Shown here in pieces: positions 8,707 to 17,393 of a stretch of 64,000 nt of DNA. Each line of letters starts with the position of its first letter. The first letter of the stretch is position 1. Below the pieces are notes generated by a model. The model was not told the DNA's origin. It saw only the letters and a list, made by a program, of their open reading frames with translations, and searched no databases. The stretch is taken from the NCBI RefSeq assembly GCF_014196805.1, contig NZ_JACIEI010000007.1, positions 88,020-152,019 on the forward strand, given 5' to 3'. The stretch is from Sulfitobacter undariae. GTDB lineage: Bacteria; Pseudomonadota; Alphaproteobacteria; Rhodobacterales; Rhodobacteraceae. A program made the position numbers and the translations under genes.

Positions 8707-9871
8707 CCGCCGCCACCACAGGCAGGCCCAGCAACGCACGCTTTTCTGCATCGGTCAGGAAATCGGCACCAGCCACCCGCGCCCATTGCGCATCACGCTC
8801 GGCCGATAGTGCAGGCACCTGATCCAAATCAGGCTTCAGCTCAACCAATTCACCCGTAAACCCGGACAACCAATGCGCCAGAACCGTTGTGACCCGCGTG
8901 GCCAAAGGCAGCACCGTCAGCCGGTAAAATGCACGGTGCGCCTCTTGGTAATTCGCATAGGTGGCATCACCCTGAATCCCGATCAACATCGGCGGCACAC
9001 CAAATGCCAATGCAATCTCTCGTGCCGCCGCTTCTTTGGTCTTCTGGAATTCCATGTCTGAGGGCGAAAACCCCATCGGCTTCCAATCCAATCCCCCCTC
9101 CAGCAACATCGGCCTGCCTGCATTGCGCGCGCCTTGATGATGGCTCTCCATCTCACTCACCAAACGCTCGTATTGGTCATTCGTCATCGCGCCCTGACCA
9201 TCCGCCCCCTTATAGATAATCGCCCCCGATGGCCGCGCAGCATTATCCAGCAACGCCTTGCTCCACCGTGATGCCGAGTTATGTACATCCACCGCCGTGG
9301 CCGCCGCTTGCATCGGGCTAAACCCGTAATGATCATCCTGAGGGTGGAAATTGCGCACATGGCAAATCGCCTGCGCCTGCGCGGCATCAAAACGATGCTT
9401 GCGTCCGCCAACCGCATACTCATAGGCCACAGGCCAGCCATCCGCACCAGGCACAACAGACATCCGGTCAGAGCGCAGCACATGCAACTCCAACGGCAGC
9501 CCAGACTCGCCGCCTACAGCCTCAACATAACCATCGCCAGACAGGAGCAACTGCGCATAAAGTGCCTCCAACAATTCGGCCCGCCCCTGTGCGCCGTTGG
9601 GTCGTGCAATCAACCCCAGTACAGGATGCGCATCAAACCGCTGGCACGCATCTTGACACACCAAAGGCAACGCCGCTGCCGCCTCTGCAATCAATTTAAC
9701 CGACCGAAACCCGACAGGATTTCCCGCAAAACCCGTCTGCGTCAAAGACACCGTGTCACGCGGGCTCCATGCCACACGCCCCGAGGATTGCATCGCCACA
9801 ACACGCCCCGTCGCTGACGCTTTGGCCTCATCCACCTCAGCCACTCCGCGCTTTAGAAAATCAAACACCAA
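8699..9871 (-). CDS. GTA gp3-like portal protein
   Basis: A 390-residue HK97-type portal protein. Blocks include HPVLGLIARPNGAQGRAELL, ELHVLRSDRMSVVPGADGW and GVPPMLIGIQGDATYANYQ, the typical portal pattern ending in EAHRAFYRLTVLPL. It forms the DNA entry vertex and terminase dock. It is separated from the terminase gene by 175 nt with a terminator-like hairpin, the largest gap in the head genes. Confidence 0.94.
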   Translation of the reverse strand: MVFDFLKRGVAEVDEAKASATGRVVAMQSSGRVAWSPRDTVSLTQTGFAGNPVGFRSVKLIAEAAAALPLVCQDACQRFDAHPVLGLIARPNGAQGRAELLEALYAQLLLSGDGYVEAVGGESGLPLELHVLRSDRMSVVPGADGWPVAYEYAVGGRKHRFDAAQAQAICHVRNFHPQDDHYGFSPMQAAATAVDVHNSASRWSKALLDNAARPSGAIIYKGADGQGAMTNDQYERLVSEMESHHQGARNAGRPMLLEGGLDWKPMGFSPSDMEFQKTKEAAAREIALAFGVPPMLIGIQGDATYANYQEAHRAFYRLTVLPLATRVTTVLAHWLSGFTGELVELKPDLDQVPALSAERDAQWARVAGADFLTDAEKRALLGLPVVAADE

Positions 9872-9996
9872 TGCTTCTCCTATCCCAGTCCCGTGGCAAC
9901 CCCGCTACTTGGCCGCCTCTGAGAAACAATCTCTCATCAAAGAATTAACTCTACGGGACCACTGCGCACGCTGCGCACGCAACACCCTAAAACACC

Positions 9997-10020
9997 AAAA
10001 GGGAGGCCAAAGCCCCCCCC
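9997..10020 (-). terminator. Terminator-like hairpin between terminase and portal genes
   Basis: On the minus strand GGGGGGC, a short TTTG loop, GCCTCCC and TTTT follow one another, an imperfect GC-rich stem with a T-run. It lies in the 175-bp gap between gp2 and gp3. It may act as an attenuator lowering expression of distal genes; the stem has a mismatch, so strength is uncertain. Confidence 0.4.
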
Positions 10021-10046
10021 TCTATTCATCCCCCAAAAATGCCCAC

Positions 10047-11333
10047 TCAAAGGGACCTCACTCCCGGCTGCCGCCACTTCGCCGCTGGCTCAATCATCAA
10101 CTCATGTAACGCCCAAACCAGCGCATCCACACGGTCAGGCGATCCGCCACCTTCATACCCTTGCCGTGTCATCCGGCACATCTGGTCCTCCAGATCGTCC
10201 AGCTGAGTCATATGGCTCACCCGTCCTTGTTCGTACAATGCCGCCACGGGCTCCGCCCGCGCCACTTTACCTCGAGTGGCATGTACCCCCTTATAGGGCA
10301 CCAGCGGGTCTACCTGCCGGATCACCTCCTGCACCATCTGCCCACCCTGATTAACTTCCGCCACCAACCGGTCTGCACCAAATCGCTCCATGGCGCTGAT
10401 CGCCGCCCGCGCCCAACCACTGGGCCCCATGCCCGCAACCGTGCAATCCGCCAACACAAACGCCCGCCACTCCTGCGGCGGGCCACTGCACTGCACCCCC
10501 GCCACGACAATCCCGCACTCATCCGAAGAATTTCCCGAAGTTGTCGCTGGGTCCACAGCCACTACAATTCGGTCCAACGCAGGCATCTCCCGCACGCGGC
10601 ACCCTTCCAACATCTCACTAGTCCACAGCGCCCCCTCGGCATCGGCCAGCAACACGCCGTCCAACTCCTGCCGCCCCAGCCGCGTCCCGCGATACCGCGC
10701 CCGCACCTCCTCCAGAAACGAGGCCGCCAGATTTGCGCGGTTCGCCTCTGTTGGCGCATGGGTCACCACTGTCGAAGGCGACGCCAATAACGCCTTTAAC
10801 ACTCCAACATTGCGCGGGGTGGTCGTCACACAGACCTGCGGCTGATCCCCCAACCTCAGCGCAAATTGCAGCATATCCCACGCCTCTTGCGCTTTCTTCC
10901 ACTTCGCAATTTCATCCACCCAAGCCGCATCAAACTGCGGCCCCCGCAACCCTTCGGGGTCATGCGCTGAATGGACCGTCGCAATTGCACCATTGGGCCA
11001 GACCAGACGTTTCCGCGTCGCCTCCCAATCAGGTCGCCTGTCTGCTGGCGAACAGGCCAATATGCCGCTATCGCCAAAAATCATTACCTCGCGCACCTGC
11101 TCGATGGTTTCGCCCACCAGCGCCACGCGGGCACACTGGCCCTTGTCCAAAGGCCGTGATCCCTCAACCACGCTACGCACCCATTCAGCACCTGCACGGG
11201 TCTTGCCCGCACCGCGCCCGCCCATGATGACCCACGACCGCCAAAGCCCCTCAGGAGGCAGTTGATGCGGCATAGCCCAAAAATCGAATAAGTAAGGGAG
11301 AGCACGAAGCTCCCCCTCATCCAGCTCATTCAA
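10047..11333 (-). CDS. GTA gp2-like terminase large subunit
   Basis: A 428-residue packaging ATPase/nuclease. Walker A is GGRGAGKT (residues 38-45), Walker B AAWVDEI, and the nuclease Asp lies in IVVAVDPATTSG. I place the start at the TTG at 11333: it is preceded by CAGGAGAG at the right distance and overlaps the gp1 stop as TTGAATGA (8 nt). The protein then begins at the conserved NELDEGELRALPYLFDFWA. An ATG at 11459 would add 42 residues overlapping gp1 by 134 nt and lacks family support. GTA terminases package random host DNA by headful cutting. Confidence 0.93.
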   Translation of the reverse strand: MNELDEGELRALPYLFDFWAMPHQLPPEGLWRSWVIMGGRGAGKTRAGAEWVRSVVEGSRPLDKGQCARVALVGETIEQVREVMIFGDSGILACSPADRRPDWEATRKRLVWPNGAIATVHSAHDPEGLRGPQFDAAWVDEIAKWKKAQEAWDMLQFALRLGDQPQVCVTTTPRNVGVLKALLASPSTVVTHAPTEANRANLAASFLEEVRARYRGTRLGRQELDGVLLADAEGALWTSEMLEGCRVREMPALDRIVVAVDPATTSGNSSDECGIVVAGVQCSGPPQEWRAFVLADCTVAGMGPSGWARAAISAMERFGADRLVAEVNQGGQMVQEVIRQVDPLVPYKGVHATRGKVARAEPVAALYEQGRVSHMTQLDDLEDQMCRMTRQGYEGGGSPDRVDALVWALHELMIEPAAKWRQPGVRSL

Positions 11334-11676
11334 GAAACTCTCCTGAACCGATGGCACAGCGGAGCCGATCAAGCTTGCACCCGATATCAGCCCGCGCTTT
11401 GTCGAAGTCGAGGGCATATCCCCCTCGCGCAATTCCGGCTTGTTTGTTTCGGCAGTCATACAAGATCAATCCCGCTTTCTGGCAACGCGCAACTGCCTCC
11501 GAAAGTTGGCTAACAGTTTTTGTCGTTGCGGTTGCATCAATTTCCTCTCCGGATATTGCCTGTTGTTTCAGGCTTTCTAAGGCTTCTCGTAACTCGGCGA
11601 GCGAACGGTGAACCGAGGCGAACATCGCCTCTGCTTCCGCCAACTCGTCCAGCTGTGGCACCGGTTGAGTAGTCAT
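11326..11676 (-). CDS. GTA gp1-like small terminase/packaging protein
   Basis: A 116-residue protein starting MTTQPVPQLDELAEAEAMFA, largely helical, with a central LAELREALESLKQQAISGEE and a C-terminal ALDFDKARADIGCKLDRLR. It is the first gene of the GTA cluster, in the position of RcGTA g1, which acts as the small terminase subunit. AAAGGACC lies about 9 nt before the ATG. A longer upstream frame reaches into the terminator and is rejected. Confidence 0.82.
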   Translation of the reverse strand: MTTQPVPQLDELAEAEAMFASVHRSLAELREALESLKQQAISGEEIDATATTKTVSQLSEAVARCQKAGLILYDCRNKQAGIARGGYALDFDKARADIGCKLDRLRCAIGSGEFLE

Positions 11677-11695
11677 ATTTAATCGGTCCTTTCGC

Positions 11696-11709
11696 TTGGA
11701 TACCTCCAA
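11696..11709. promoter_or_regulatory. Dyad just upstream of GTA g1
   Basis: A perfect inverted repeat TTGGA-N4-TCCAA lies 20 nt before the g1 start, between the upstream terminator and the gene. Its position suits an activator or repressor site for the GTA promoter. No known regulator consensus was recognised, and 5-bp arms can occur by chance. Confidence 0.3.
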
Positions 11710-11720
11710 TCGAAAGACAT

Positions 11721-11754
11721 GAAAAAACGGCCCCGACGAGGTGTCAGGGCCGTT
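11721..11754 (-). terminator. Intrinsic terminator after mltG, before the GTA cluster
   Basis: On the minus strand AACGGCCC, a 13-nt loop, GGGCCGTT and then TTTTTT, a classical intrinsic terminator. It ends the mltG transcript and leaves only about 45 bp before the first GTA gene. The GTA operon must therefore start in that gap or read through this site. Confidence 0.85.
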
Positions 11755-11832
11755 CCCCAAATCTCCTAGCATGGGATCTGGTTTACCGATGATATGTTAA
11801 CGCAGGCTCACAGCACCGCGCGGGCAACAGGC

Positions 11833-13017
11833 TTAGTCACCGCCCGTCGAAGCATTACCAGCCGCCGCCGCGCCGCGCTCGGCTTCAATCTTGCGCCACT
11901 CAGCCACGTTGCGGTTATGATCGTCCAAAGACACAGCAAACGCGTGCCCCCCTGTCCCATCCGCAACAAAGAAGATGTAGGGCGTCTCATCAGGTTGTGC
12001 CGCTGCCATCAGGCTGGCGCGTCCGGGGTTGGCAATTGGCGTAGGAGGCAAGGCAGGGATCACATAGGTGTTGTAAGCCGTCTCGCCACGCAATTCACTA
12101 CGCCGCAGACCACGCCCCAAGACACCCTCGCCATTTGTGATGCCGTAAATCACCGTAGGGTCCGTCTGTAGACGCATCCCTTGGTTCAAACGGTTCACAA
12201 ACACACTCGCCACCTGACGCCGTTCTTCTGCAACGCCCGTTTCCTTTTCCACGATAGACGCAAGGATCAGAAGTTCTTCGGGGCTGTTGATCGGCAAATC
12301 CTCATCCCGCGCTTCCCACGCAGCAGCCAGCAGCGTCTCTTGCGCCGCCTGCATCCGCGTGATCAACGCCATGCGGTCATCCCCTTTGCGCACTTCGTAG
12401 CTATCAGGCGCAAGTGAACCTTCCGCAGGCGTTTCGGCCACGTCACCTTCCATGATATCCATGCCACTCAGCGCATTCACAACCTGCCAGCTGGTCACAC
12501 CCTCAGCCACAGCAACGCGAAACCGCACGTCCGCTTTGTCACGGGTTTCGGTGTAGGCCGCTGGCACCTCTTCCGCGCCTTGGTCAAATTGAGCCAATTC
12601 CGCAAAACGGTTCGTCGCAGGGTCCAACTCACGCACTTGCACACTCACACGGGTCACACCCACACGGTACACAATTTCGGTCCCGCAGGTGCTTGCACCG
12701 CCACGGGTGATCACATCCACGATTTCTTTCATCGAGACTTCAGGCTCGATCAGAAAGCTACCCGCCTTCAGACTGCCAGTCTTGTCCTCATAATCCGCAC
12801 CAATACGGAAAATAGAGGCCGAGCTGACAGCCCCTTGGTCAGCCAAGTTCTGGCTGACACGGCGCATGTTGCTCCCGCTGGGCACTTGCACACAGATCGC
12901 CTGCGACAAAGGGCCGGGCTCATCATACTGGCCTTTACCCCAGACGATCAGCCCGCCGACCAGAAACAATCCGACGATGAGGAAGGTAAATGCATTAGCC
13001 GCAACATGGCGCCACAT
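11833..13017 (-). CDS. mltG: Endolytic murein transglycosylase MltG
   Basis: A 394-residue YceG/MltG protein. One N-terminal membrane segment (AFTFLIVGLFLVGGLIVW) anchors it in the inner membrane. The catalytic region has LLILASIVEKETGVAEERRQ, with the catalytic Glu in ASIVEKET, and downstream the block LQTDPTVIYGIT. It cleaves nascent glycan strands and sets chain length. The ATG at 13017 directly abuts the fabF stop (TAAATG), so both are probably cotranscribed. A strong terminator follows. Confidence 0.95.
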   Translation of the reverse strand: MWRHVAANAFTFLIVGLFLVGGLIVWGKGQYDEPGPLSQAICVQVPSGSNMRRVSQNLADQGAVSSASIFRIGADYEDKTGSLKAGSFLIEPEVSMKEIVDVITRGGASTCGTEIVYRVGVTRVSVQVRELDPATNRFAELAQFDQGAEEVPAAYTETRDKADVRFRVAVAEGVTSWQVVNALSGMDIMEGDVAETPAEGSLAPDSYEVRKGDDRMALITRMQAAQETLLAAAWEARDEDLPINSPEELLILASIVEKETGVAEERRQVASVFVNRLNQGMRLQTDPTVIYGITNGEGVLGRGLRRSELRGETAYNTYVIPALPPTPIANPGRASLMAAAQPDETPYIFFVADGTGGHAFAVSLDDHNRNVAEWRKIEAERGAAAAGNASTGGD

Positions 13018-14277
13018 TTAATCAACCTTCCCGAACAACACGCTCGCGTTTGTGCCGCCAAAGCCAAAGGAATTGCTCAGTGCGACTTTGATTTCACGTT
13101 TCACTGGTGCATTTGCGGCCAGATCAATTTTGGTCTCAACCGCGACGTTATCAAGGTTGATGGTCGGTGGCGCAATCTGATCGCGGATCGCAAGGATTGA
13201 GAAAATCGCCTCAATCGCGCCCGCAGCGCCCAACAGGTGGCCCGTGGCTGATTTGGTCGAAGACATGGTGACCTTGCCCGCATGCTCGCCCATCATCCGC
13301 TCAACCGCGCCCAACTCGATGGTGTCGGCCATGGTCGAGGTCCCATGCGCGTTGATATAGTCGATGTCTTTGGGCTCCAGCCCCGCACCGCGCAGCGCCG
13401 CCCGCATAGAGCGCTCGCCCCCTTCGCCGTTCTCGGAAGGCGCTGTGATGTGGTACGCGTCGCCCGACAGGCCATAGCCAATCACTTCTGCATAAATCTT
13501 GGCACCGCGCGCCTTGGCGTGCTCATACTCTTCCAGCACCACAATACCCGCACCTTCGCCCATAACAAAACCGTCACGGTCAATGTCATAGGGGCGGCTG
13601 GCTTTCTGAGGATCATCACCGCCTTTGGTGCTCAGCGCTTTACATGCGTTGAAACCCGCAATGCCAATTTCACAGATTGCGGCTTCTGCGCCGCCTGCAA
13701 TCATCACATCCGCATCACCGTGCTGGATCAAGCGGCTCGCATCGCCAATCGCATGCGCCCCCGTAGAGCACGCCGTCACAACAGAGTGGTTCGGCCCTTT
13801 ATAGCCATATTTGATCGACACCTGACCCGAGATCAGGTTGATCAACGCGCCCGGGACAAAGAACGGGCTGACCCGCTTGGGGCCCTTCTCGGCCATCATC
13901 ACAGCGGTATTCGCGATGGAATTCAACCCACCGATACCCGAACCGATCAAAACGCCAGTGCGCTCAAGGCTCTCGTTATCCTCGGGCATCCAGCCTGAAT
14001 CTTCCACAGCCTGCTGCGCCGCAGCCATGCCAAAAAGGATAAACGTATCGACCTTACGCTGGTCCTTTGGGGCCATATAAGTATCTGCGTTAAACGTCCC
14101 GTCCGTGCCATCTCCCAAAGGAACTTCGCAGGCGTATTGCGTTACGCACCGGCTTGCATCAAAACCTGTGATCGGTCCTGCGCCAGACTGGCAGTCCAAA
14201 ATTCGTTTCCAGCTTTCTTCGACCCCGTCTGCCAACGGTGTAACCAAGCCCAATCCCGTAACGACCACTCTGCGCAT
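13018..14277 (-). CDS. fabF: 3-oxoacyl-ACP synthase II
   Basis: A 419-residue KAS II enzyme. The active-site Cys170 is in VVTACSTGAHA, and the two catalytic His residues in INAHGTSTMADT and SATGHLLGAAGA. It condenses malonyl-ACP with acyl-ACP in fatty acid elongation. Length is standard. It precedes mltG without a gap; upstream lie a GNAT gene and acpP on the same strand, the usual acpP-fabF linkage being interrupted by the GNAT gene. Confidence 0.97.
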   Translation of the reverse strand: MRRVVVTGLGLVTPLADGVEESWKRILDCQSGAGPITGFDASRCVTQYACEVPLGDGTDGTFNADTYMAPKDQRKVDTFILFGMAAAQQAVEDSGWMPEDNESLERTGVLIGSGIGGLNSIANTAVMMAEKGPKRVSPFFVPGALINLISGQVSIKYGYKGPNHSVVTACSTGAHAIGDASRLIQHGDADVMIAGGAEAAICEIGIAGFNACKALSTKGGDDPQKASRPYDIDRDGFVMGEGAGIVVLEEYEHAKARGAKIYAEVIGYGLSGDAYHITAPSENGEGGERSMRAALRGAGLEPKDIDYINAHGTSTMADTIELGAVERMMGEHAGKVTMSSTKSATGHLLGAAGAIEAIFSILAIRDQIAPPTINLDNVAVETKIDLAANAPVKREIKVALSNSFGFGGTNASVLFGKVD

Positions 14278-14404
14278 ATGCTCTGCCCTTTGGTGTATTC
14301 CTAATTGGCACGGCTATACCTTGTGGGCATGTCATTGTTCAAGTCTTTGGGTTCACACTGGCGGGAATACCCCCATCGTCCATACCCGAACGTACAGGCG
14401 CACT

Positions 14405-14938
14405 TTAGACTGGTGGCCCTTTGCGCGTCAGCAAGATCACTTGCCCCCCCTCAACCTCCGCTTCGCGCAGCGGCGTATACCCCAACCGCTCTGCCACCCG
14501 CAGCGAAGTCTCGTTTTCGGGCGCAATCATACAAACAGTGCGCCCCGCCACGATGCGGTCAAACCAATCATGCGCAGCAGACGCTGCATCACGGCCATAG
14601 CCTTTGCCCTGATATTCAGGGGCCAGAACCCATCCGGCCTCGGGATAAGGATCAAAATCATCCCCAAGCCCTCGTGAACCAAAGAAAAAACCCGTGTGCC
14701 CTGCAATATCAGGCTGCCCATGCACCTGAATACCCCATTGGCCAAATCCCGCAATCTGCCAATGCCCCGCATTGCGCAAAAACGAATCCCAACTCAGCGC
14801 ACGCGCCCGCGGCACCCCCGTGATATGCGCCACGACCTCCCGGGTTTCCCAGATTTCTGCAAAACGCGGAAAATCTTCCCGACGCATGCCGCGTAGCGTT
14901 ACAGTAGACGTATTGATGGTTGGAATGGTGCGAGACAT
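14405..14938 (-). CDS. GNAT family N-acetyltransferase
   Basis: A 177-residue RimJ/RimL-type acetyltransferase. It has the acetyl-CoA pyrophosphate-binding loop EYQGKGYGRDA and the C-terminal ENETSLRVAERLGYTPLRE. Substrate unknown; many relatives modify ribosomal proteins or small amines. It lies between acpP and fabF on the same strand, with spacers of about 125 to 165 nt on both sides, so it probably has its own promoter. Confidence 0.9.
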   Translation of the reverse strand: MSRTIPTINTSTVTLRGMRREDFPRFAEIWETREVVAHITGVPRARALSWDSFLRNAGHWQIAGFGQWGIQVHGQPDIAGHTGFFFGSRGLGDDFDPYPEAGWVLAPEYQGKGYGRDAASAAHDWFDRIVAGRTVCMIAPENETSLRVAERLGYTPLREAEVEGGQVILLTRKGPPV

Positions 14939-15027
14939 GCAGCGCGTTACTTTCTTTTAGGCGTAAGGGCATAAAAGCAAACTTGCAGTACCGCCTGATG
15001 CGCACAAGACAAAAGGCATCATAGAAT

Positions 15028-15063
15028 CAAAAACGGCGCCGATCCGCAGATCTAAGCGCCGTT
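15028..15063 (-). terminator. Intrinsic terminator of acpP
   Basis: On the minus strand AACGGCGC, a 16-nt loop, GCGCCGTT then TTTTT. It lies 40 nt after the acpP stop and separates acpP from the GNAT gene. Confidence 0.85.
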
Positions 15064-15103
15064 CAAGAATTTTATCGCCGAGCGAACCCGGACAGAAGCT
15101 TAA

Positions 15104-15337
15104 TTAGGAAGCTTCGCTGATGAACTTAACCGCATCACCAAAAGTCTGGATGTTTTCGGCTGCGTCATCAGGGATCTCGATGCCGAACTCTTCTTCGAAT
15201 GCCATTACCAGCTCAACTGTGTCGAGGCTGTCTGCACCCAAATCGTCGATAAACGAAGCGTTTTCGACAACTTTATCTTCTTCAACACCAAGGTGCTCAA
15301 CAACGATTTTTTTAACGCGGTCTGCAACGTCGCTCAT
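15104..15337 (-). CDS. acpP: Acyl carrier protein
   Basis: A 77-residue acidic carrier protein with the phosphopantetheine attachment Ser37 in [18 protein letters not shown]. It carries growing acyl chains for fatty acid and lipid synthesis. A GAGGAC ribosome-binding site precedes the ATG. It lies 204 bp downstream of fabG with its own leader and is ended by a strong terminator, as expected for a very highly expressed gene. Confidence 0.98.
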   Translation of the reverse strand: MSDVADRVKKIVVEHLGVEEDKVVENASFIDDLGADSLDTVELVMAFEEEFGIEIPDDAAENIQTFGDAVKFISEAS

Positions 15338-15541
15338 AGTTTAGTCCTCATTCATCGGGCTCTGTCGCCCCTTTAGGGTTTCTACCACTTTCAGAGTTGA
15401 AAGAGGCAGAAGGTGCCCCCTGACAGGGGCGGCTCGTTCTCCTTGCTCGCACAAGGCGCGGGTCACATCAAGCGCCCGTCTGGGTATTCTGCGCTCCCTT
15501 TAGCATATGATGCAAGGTTCGCAAACGCTTTCGCCAGCGTT

Positions 15542-16279
15542 CTACAACATGGCCATACCACCATTCACATGCAAGGTAGCCCCTGTAATATAGGCGGATT
15601 CACTGCTGGCCAGATAAACAACGGCGCTGGCGATCTCATCAGGCGTGCCCATACGACCCGCAGGAATTTGCCCCATGATTCCCGTTTTTTGATCATCAGT
15701 CAGCTTATCTGTCATCGCAGTCGCAATAAATCCGGGGGCAACAGCATTCACAGTGATTCCCCTGCTGGCCACTTCATATGCCAAACTCTTGGACATGCCG
15801 ATCAAACCTGCCTTGGACGCCGCGTAATTCGCCTGACCCGGATTTCCCGTGGCGCCCACGATGCTTGAGATGTTCACAATCCGTCCCCAACGCGCCTTCA
15901 TCATGCCGCGCATCACGCCTTTGCACAGCTGGAAAGTCGCGGTCAGGTTCACGTCCAGCACCGATTGCCATTCATCATCCGACATCCGCATAAACAGATT
16001 GTCGCGGGTGATTCCCGCATTGTTGACCAGAATATCAACCGACCCCATCGCCTCGGCAGCTTGTTTAGGCAGCGCCTTAACGGCCTCCATATCGCTCAGG
16101 TTACACGGCAGCACATAGGCACGCTCACCTAACTCGGCGGCCAAGGCTTCCAGTGGCTCTGTGCGCGTGCCAGACAGGCCAACACTGGCCCCCTGCGCAT
16201 GCAAGGCCCGTGCGATATCCGCACCAATGCCCCCCGATGCACCCGTCACCAATGCATTTTTACCTGTCAGATCAAACAT
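15542..16279 (-). CDS. fabG: 3-oxoacyl-ACP reductase
   Basis: A 245-residue short-chain dehydrogenase. The NADP-binding loop is TGASGGIGADIARAL, with NNAGITRDNL and catalytic residues Ser (NISSIVGATGNPGQ) and Tyr-Lys (YAASKAG). It reduces beta-ketoacyl-ACP. It is 39 nt downstream of fabD on the same strand, forming a fabD-fabG operon. Confidence 0.96.
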   Translation of the reverse strand: MFDLTGKNALVTGASGGIGADIARALHAQGASVGLSGTRTEPLEALAAELGERAYVLPCNLSDMEAVKALPKQAAEAMGSVDILVNNAGITRDNLFMRMSDDEWQSVLDVNLTATFQLCKGVMRGMMKARWGRIVNISSIVGATGNPGQANYAASKAGLIGMSKSLAYEVASRGITVNAVAPGFIATAMTDKLTDDQKTGIMGQIPAGRMGTPDEIASAVVYLASSESAYITGATLHVNGGMAML

Positions 16280-16318
16280 TTACTCTTCCTTCTCAATTCG
16301 TGCATTTGCGAGCGTCTA

Positions 16319-17251
16319 TTACGCTTCAACTGCCGCTTTTACATCTGCCGCCACGCCAACATTACGCAAAACTGCGTCTTTGTGGATGCGGCGGATCATA
16401 CCAGATAGCGCCTTGCCCGCGCCAATTTCCCAAAACTCGGTCACACCTTGCTCTACCATCCACTCCACCGAGGAACGCCAGCGCACGCGGCCTGTCACCT
16501 GATCCACAAGCAACTGCGCAATCGGGTCCGCAGTGCTGACACTCGCCGCCAGCACGTTGGCCACCAAAGGAACCGTTGGATCAGCAAGCGTGACATCGGC
16601 CAAAGCCCGTGCCATTTCATCTGCCGCAGGCTGCATCAACGCGCAATGGAACGGTGCAGAAACAGGCAGCGGCAATGCACGTTTTGCGCCTTTGCCTTTG
16701 GCCATATCAATCGCCCGTTCAACAGCCGCTTTACTACCTGAAATTACATTCTGCGTCGGGTCGTTTTCATTCGCCAACTGGCAGATATCATCGCCAGCGG
16801 CCTCGGCTGCCAATGCCGTCACATCATCAGCCGACAAACCCAGAATAGCCGCCATTGCGCCCTGCCCGACTGGAACCGCCGATTGCATTGCACGGCCGCG
16901 CGTCCGCAGCAAACGCGCCGTATCAGCCAGCGTAAATACACCTGCCGCGCAAAGCGCCGAGTATTCGCCCAAGCTATGTCCTGCCACAAAAGAGGCGCGT
17001 GTCACGTCGATACCTTCGGCTTCCAACGCCCGCATCGCCGCCATGGATGTGGCCATCAAAGCAGGTTGCGCATTTTCGGTCAGCGTCAGCGTCTCGATAT
17101 CGCCGTCCCAAATCAACGCACTCAGCTTCTCACCCAAAGCGTCATCTACTTCATCAAAAACGGCCTTCGCCGCCGGATAAGCCTCTGCCAGATCACGCCC
17201 CATACCGATGGTTTGCGCGCCCTGACCAGGAAAAACGAATGCTGTGCTCAT
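16319..17251 (-). CDS. fabD: Malonyl-CoA:ACP transacylase
   Basis: A 310-residue acyltransferase with the nucleophile Ser93 in VAGHSLGEYSAL, the oxyanion-forming FPGQGAQ at the N-terminus and the His of VSAPFHCALM. It loads malonate onto ACP. I chose ATG 17251 (MSTAFVFPGQGAQ), with AAAGGG upstream; a longer frame to 17419 would overlap the divergent cytochrome gene and adds 56 atypical residues. Confidence 0.96.
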   Translation of the reverse strand: MSTAFVFPGQGAQTIGMGRDLAEAYPAAKAVFDEVDDALGEKLSALIWDGDIETLTLTENAQPALMATSMAAMRALEAEGIDVTRASFVAGHSLGEYSALCAAGVFTLADTARLLRTRGRAMQSAVPVGQGAMAAILGLSADDVTALAAEAAGDDICQLANENDPTQNVISGSKAAVERAIDMAKGKGAKRALPLPVSAPFHCALMQPAADEMARALADVTLADPTVPLVANVLAASVSTADPIAQLLVDQVTGRVRWRSSVEWMVEQGVTEFWEIGAGKALSGMIRRIHKDAVLRNVGVAADVKAAVEA

Positions 17252-17393
17252 GATAAACCCTTTAATATTTGCAAGATGTTGTATCCAAACATGCCCCTTC
17301 TCACAAGAGCGCACAATGCCCCTGCGTAAACGATCATTGCCCTGAAACCCGCTTTGCGTAGATAGGGGAGAACGCCAATTCTCGGAGTAACTC

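Noticed and set aside
13282..13998. 238-codon plus-strand frame opposite fabF
   Set aside because: Antisense to an active-site-bearing gene; no coding evidence.
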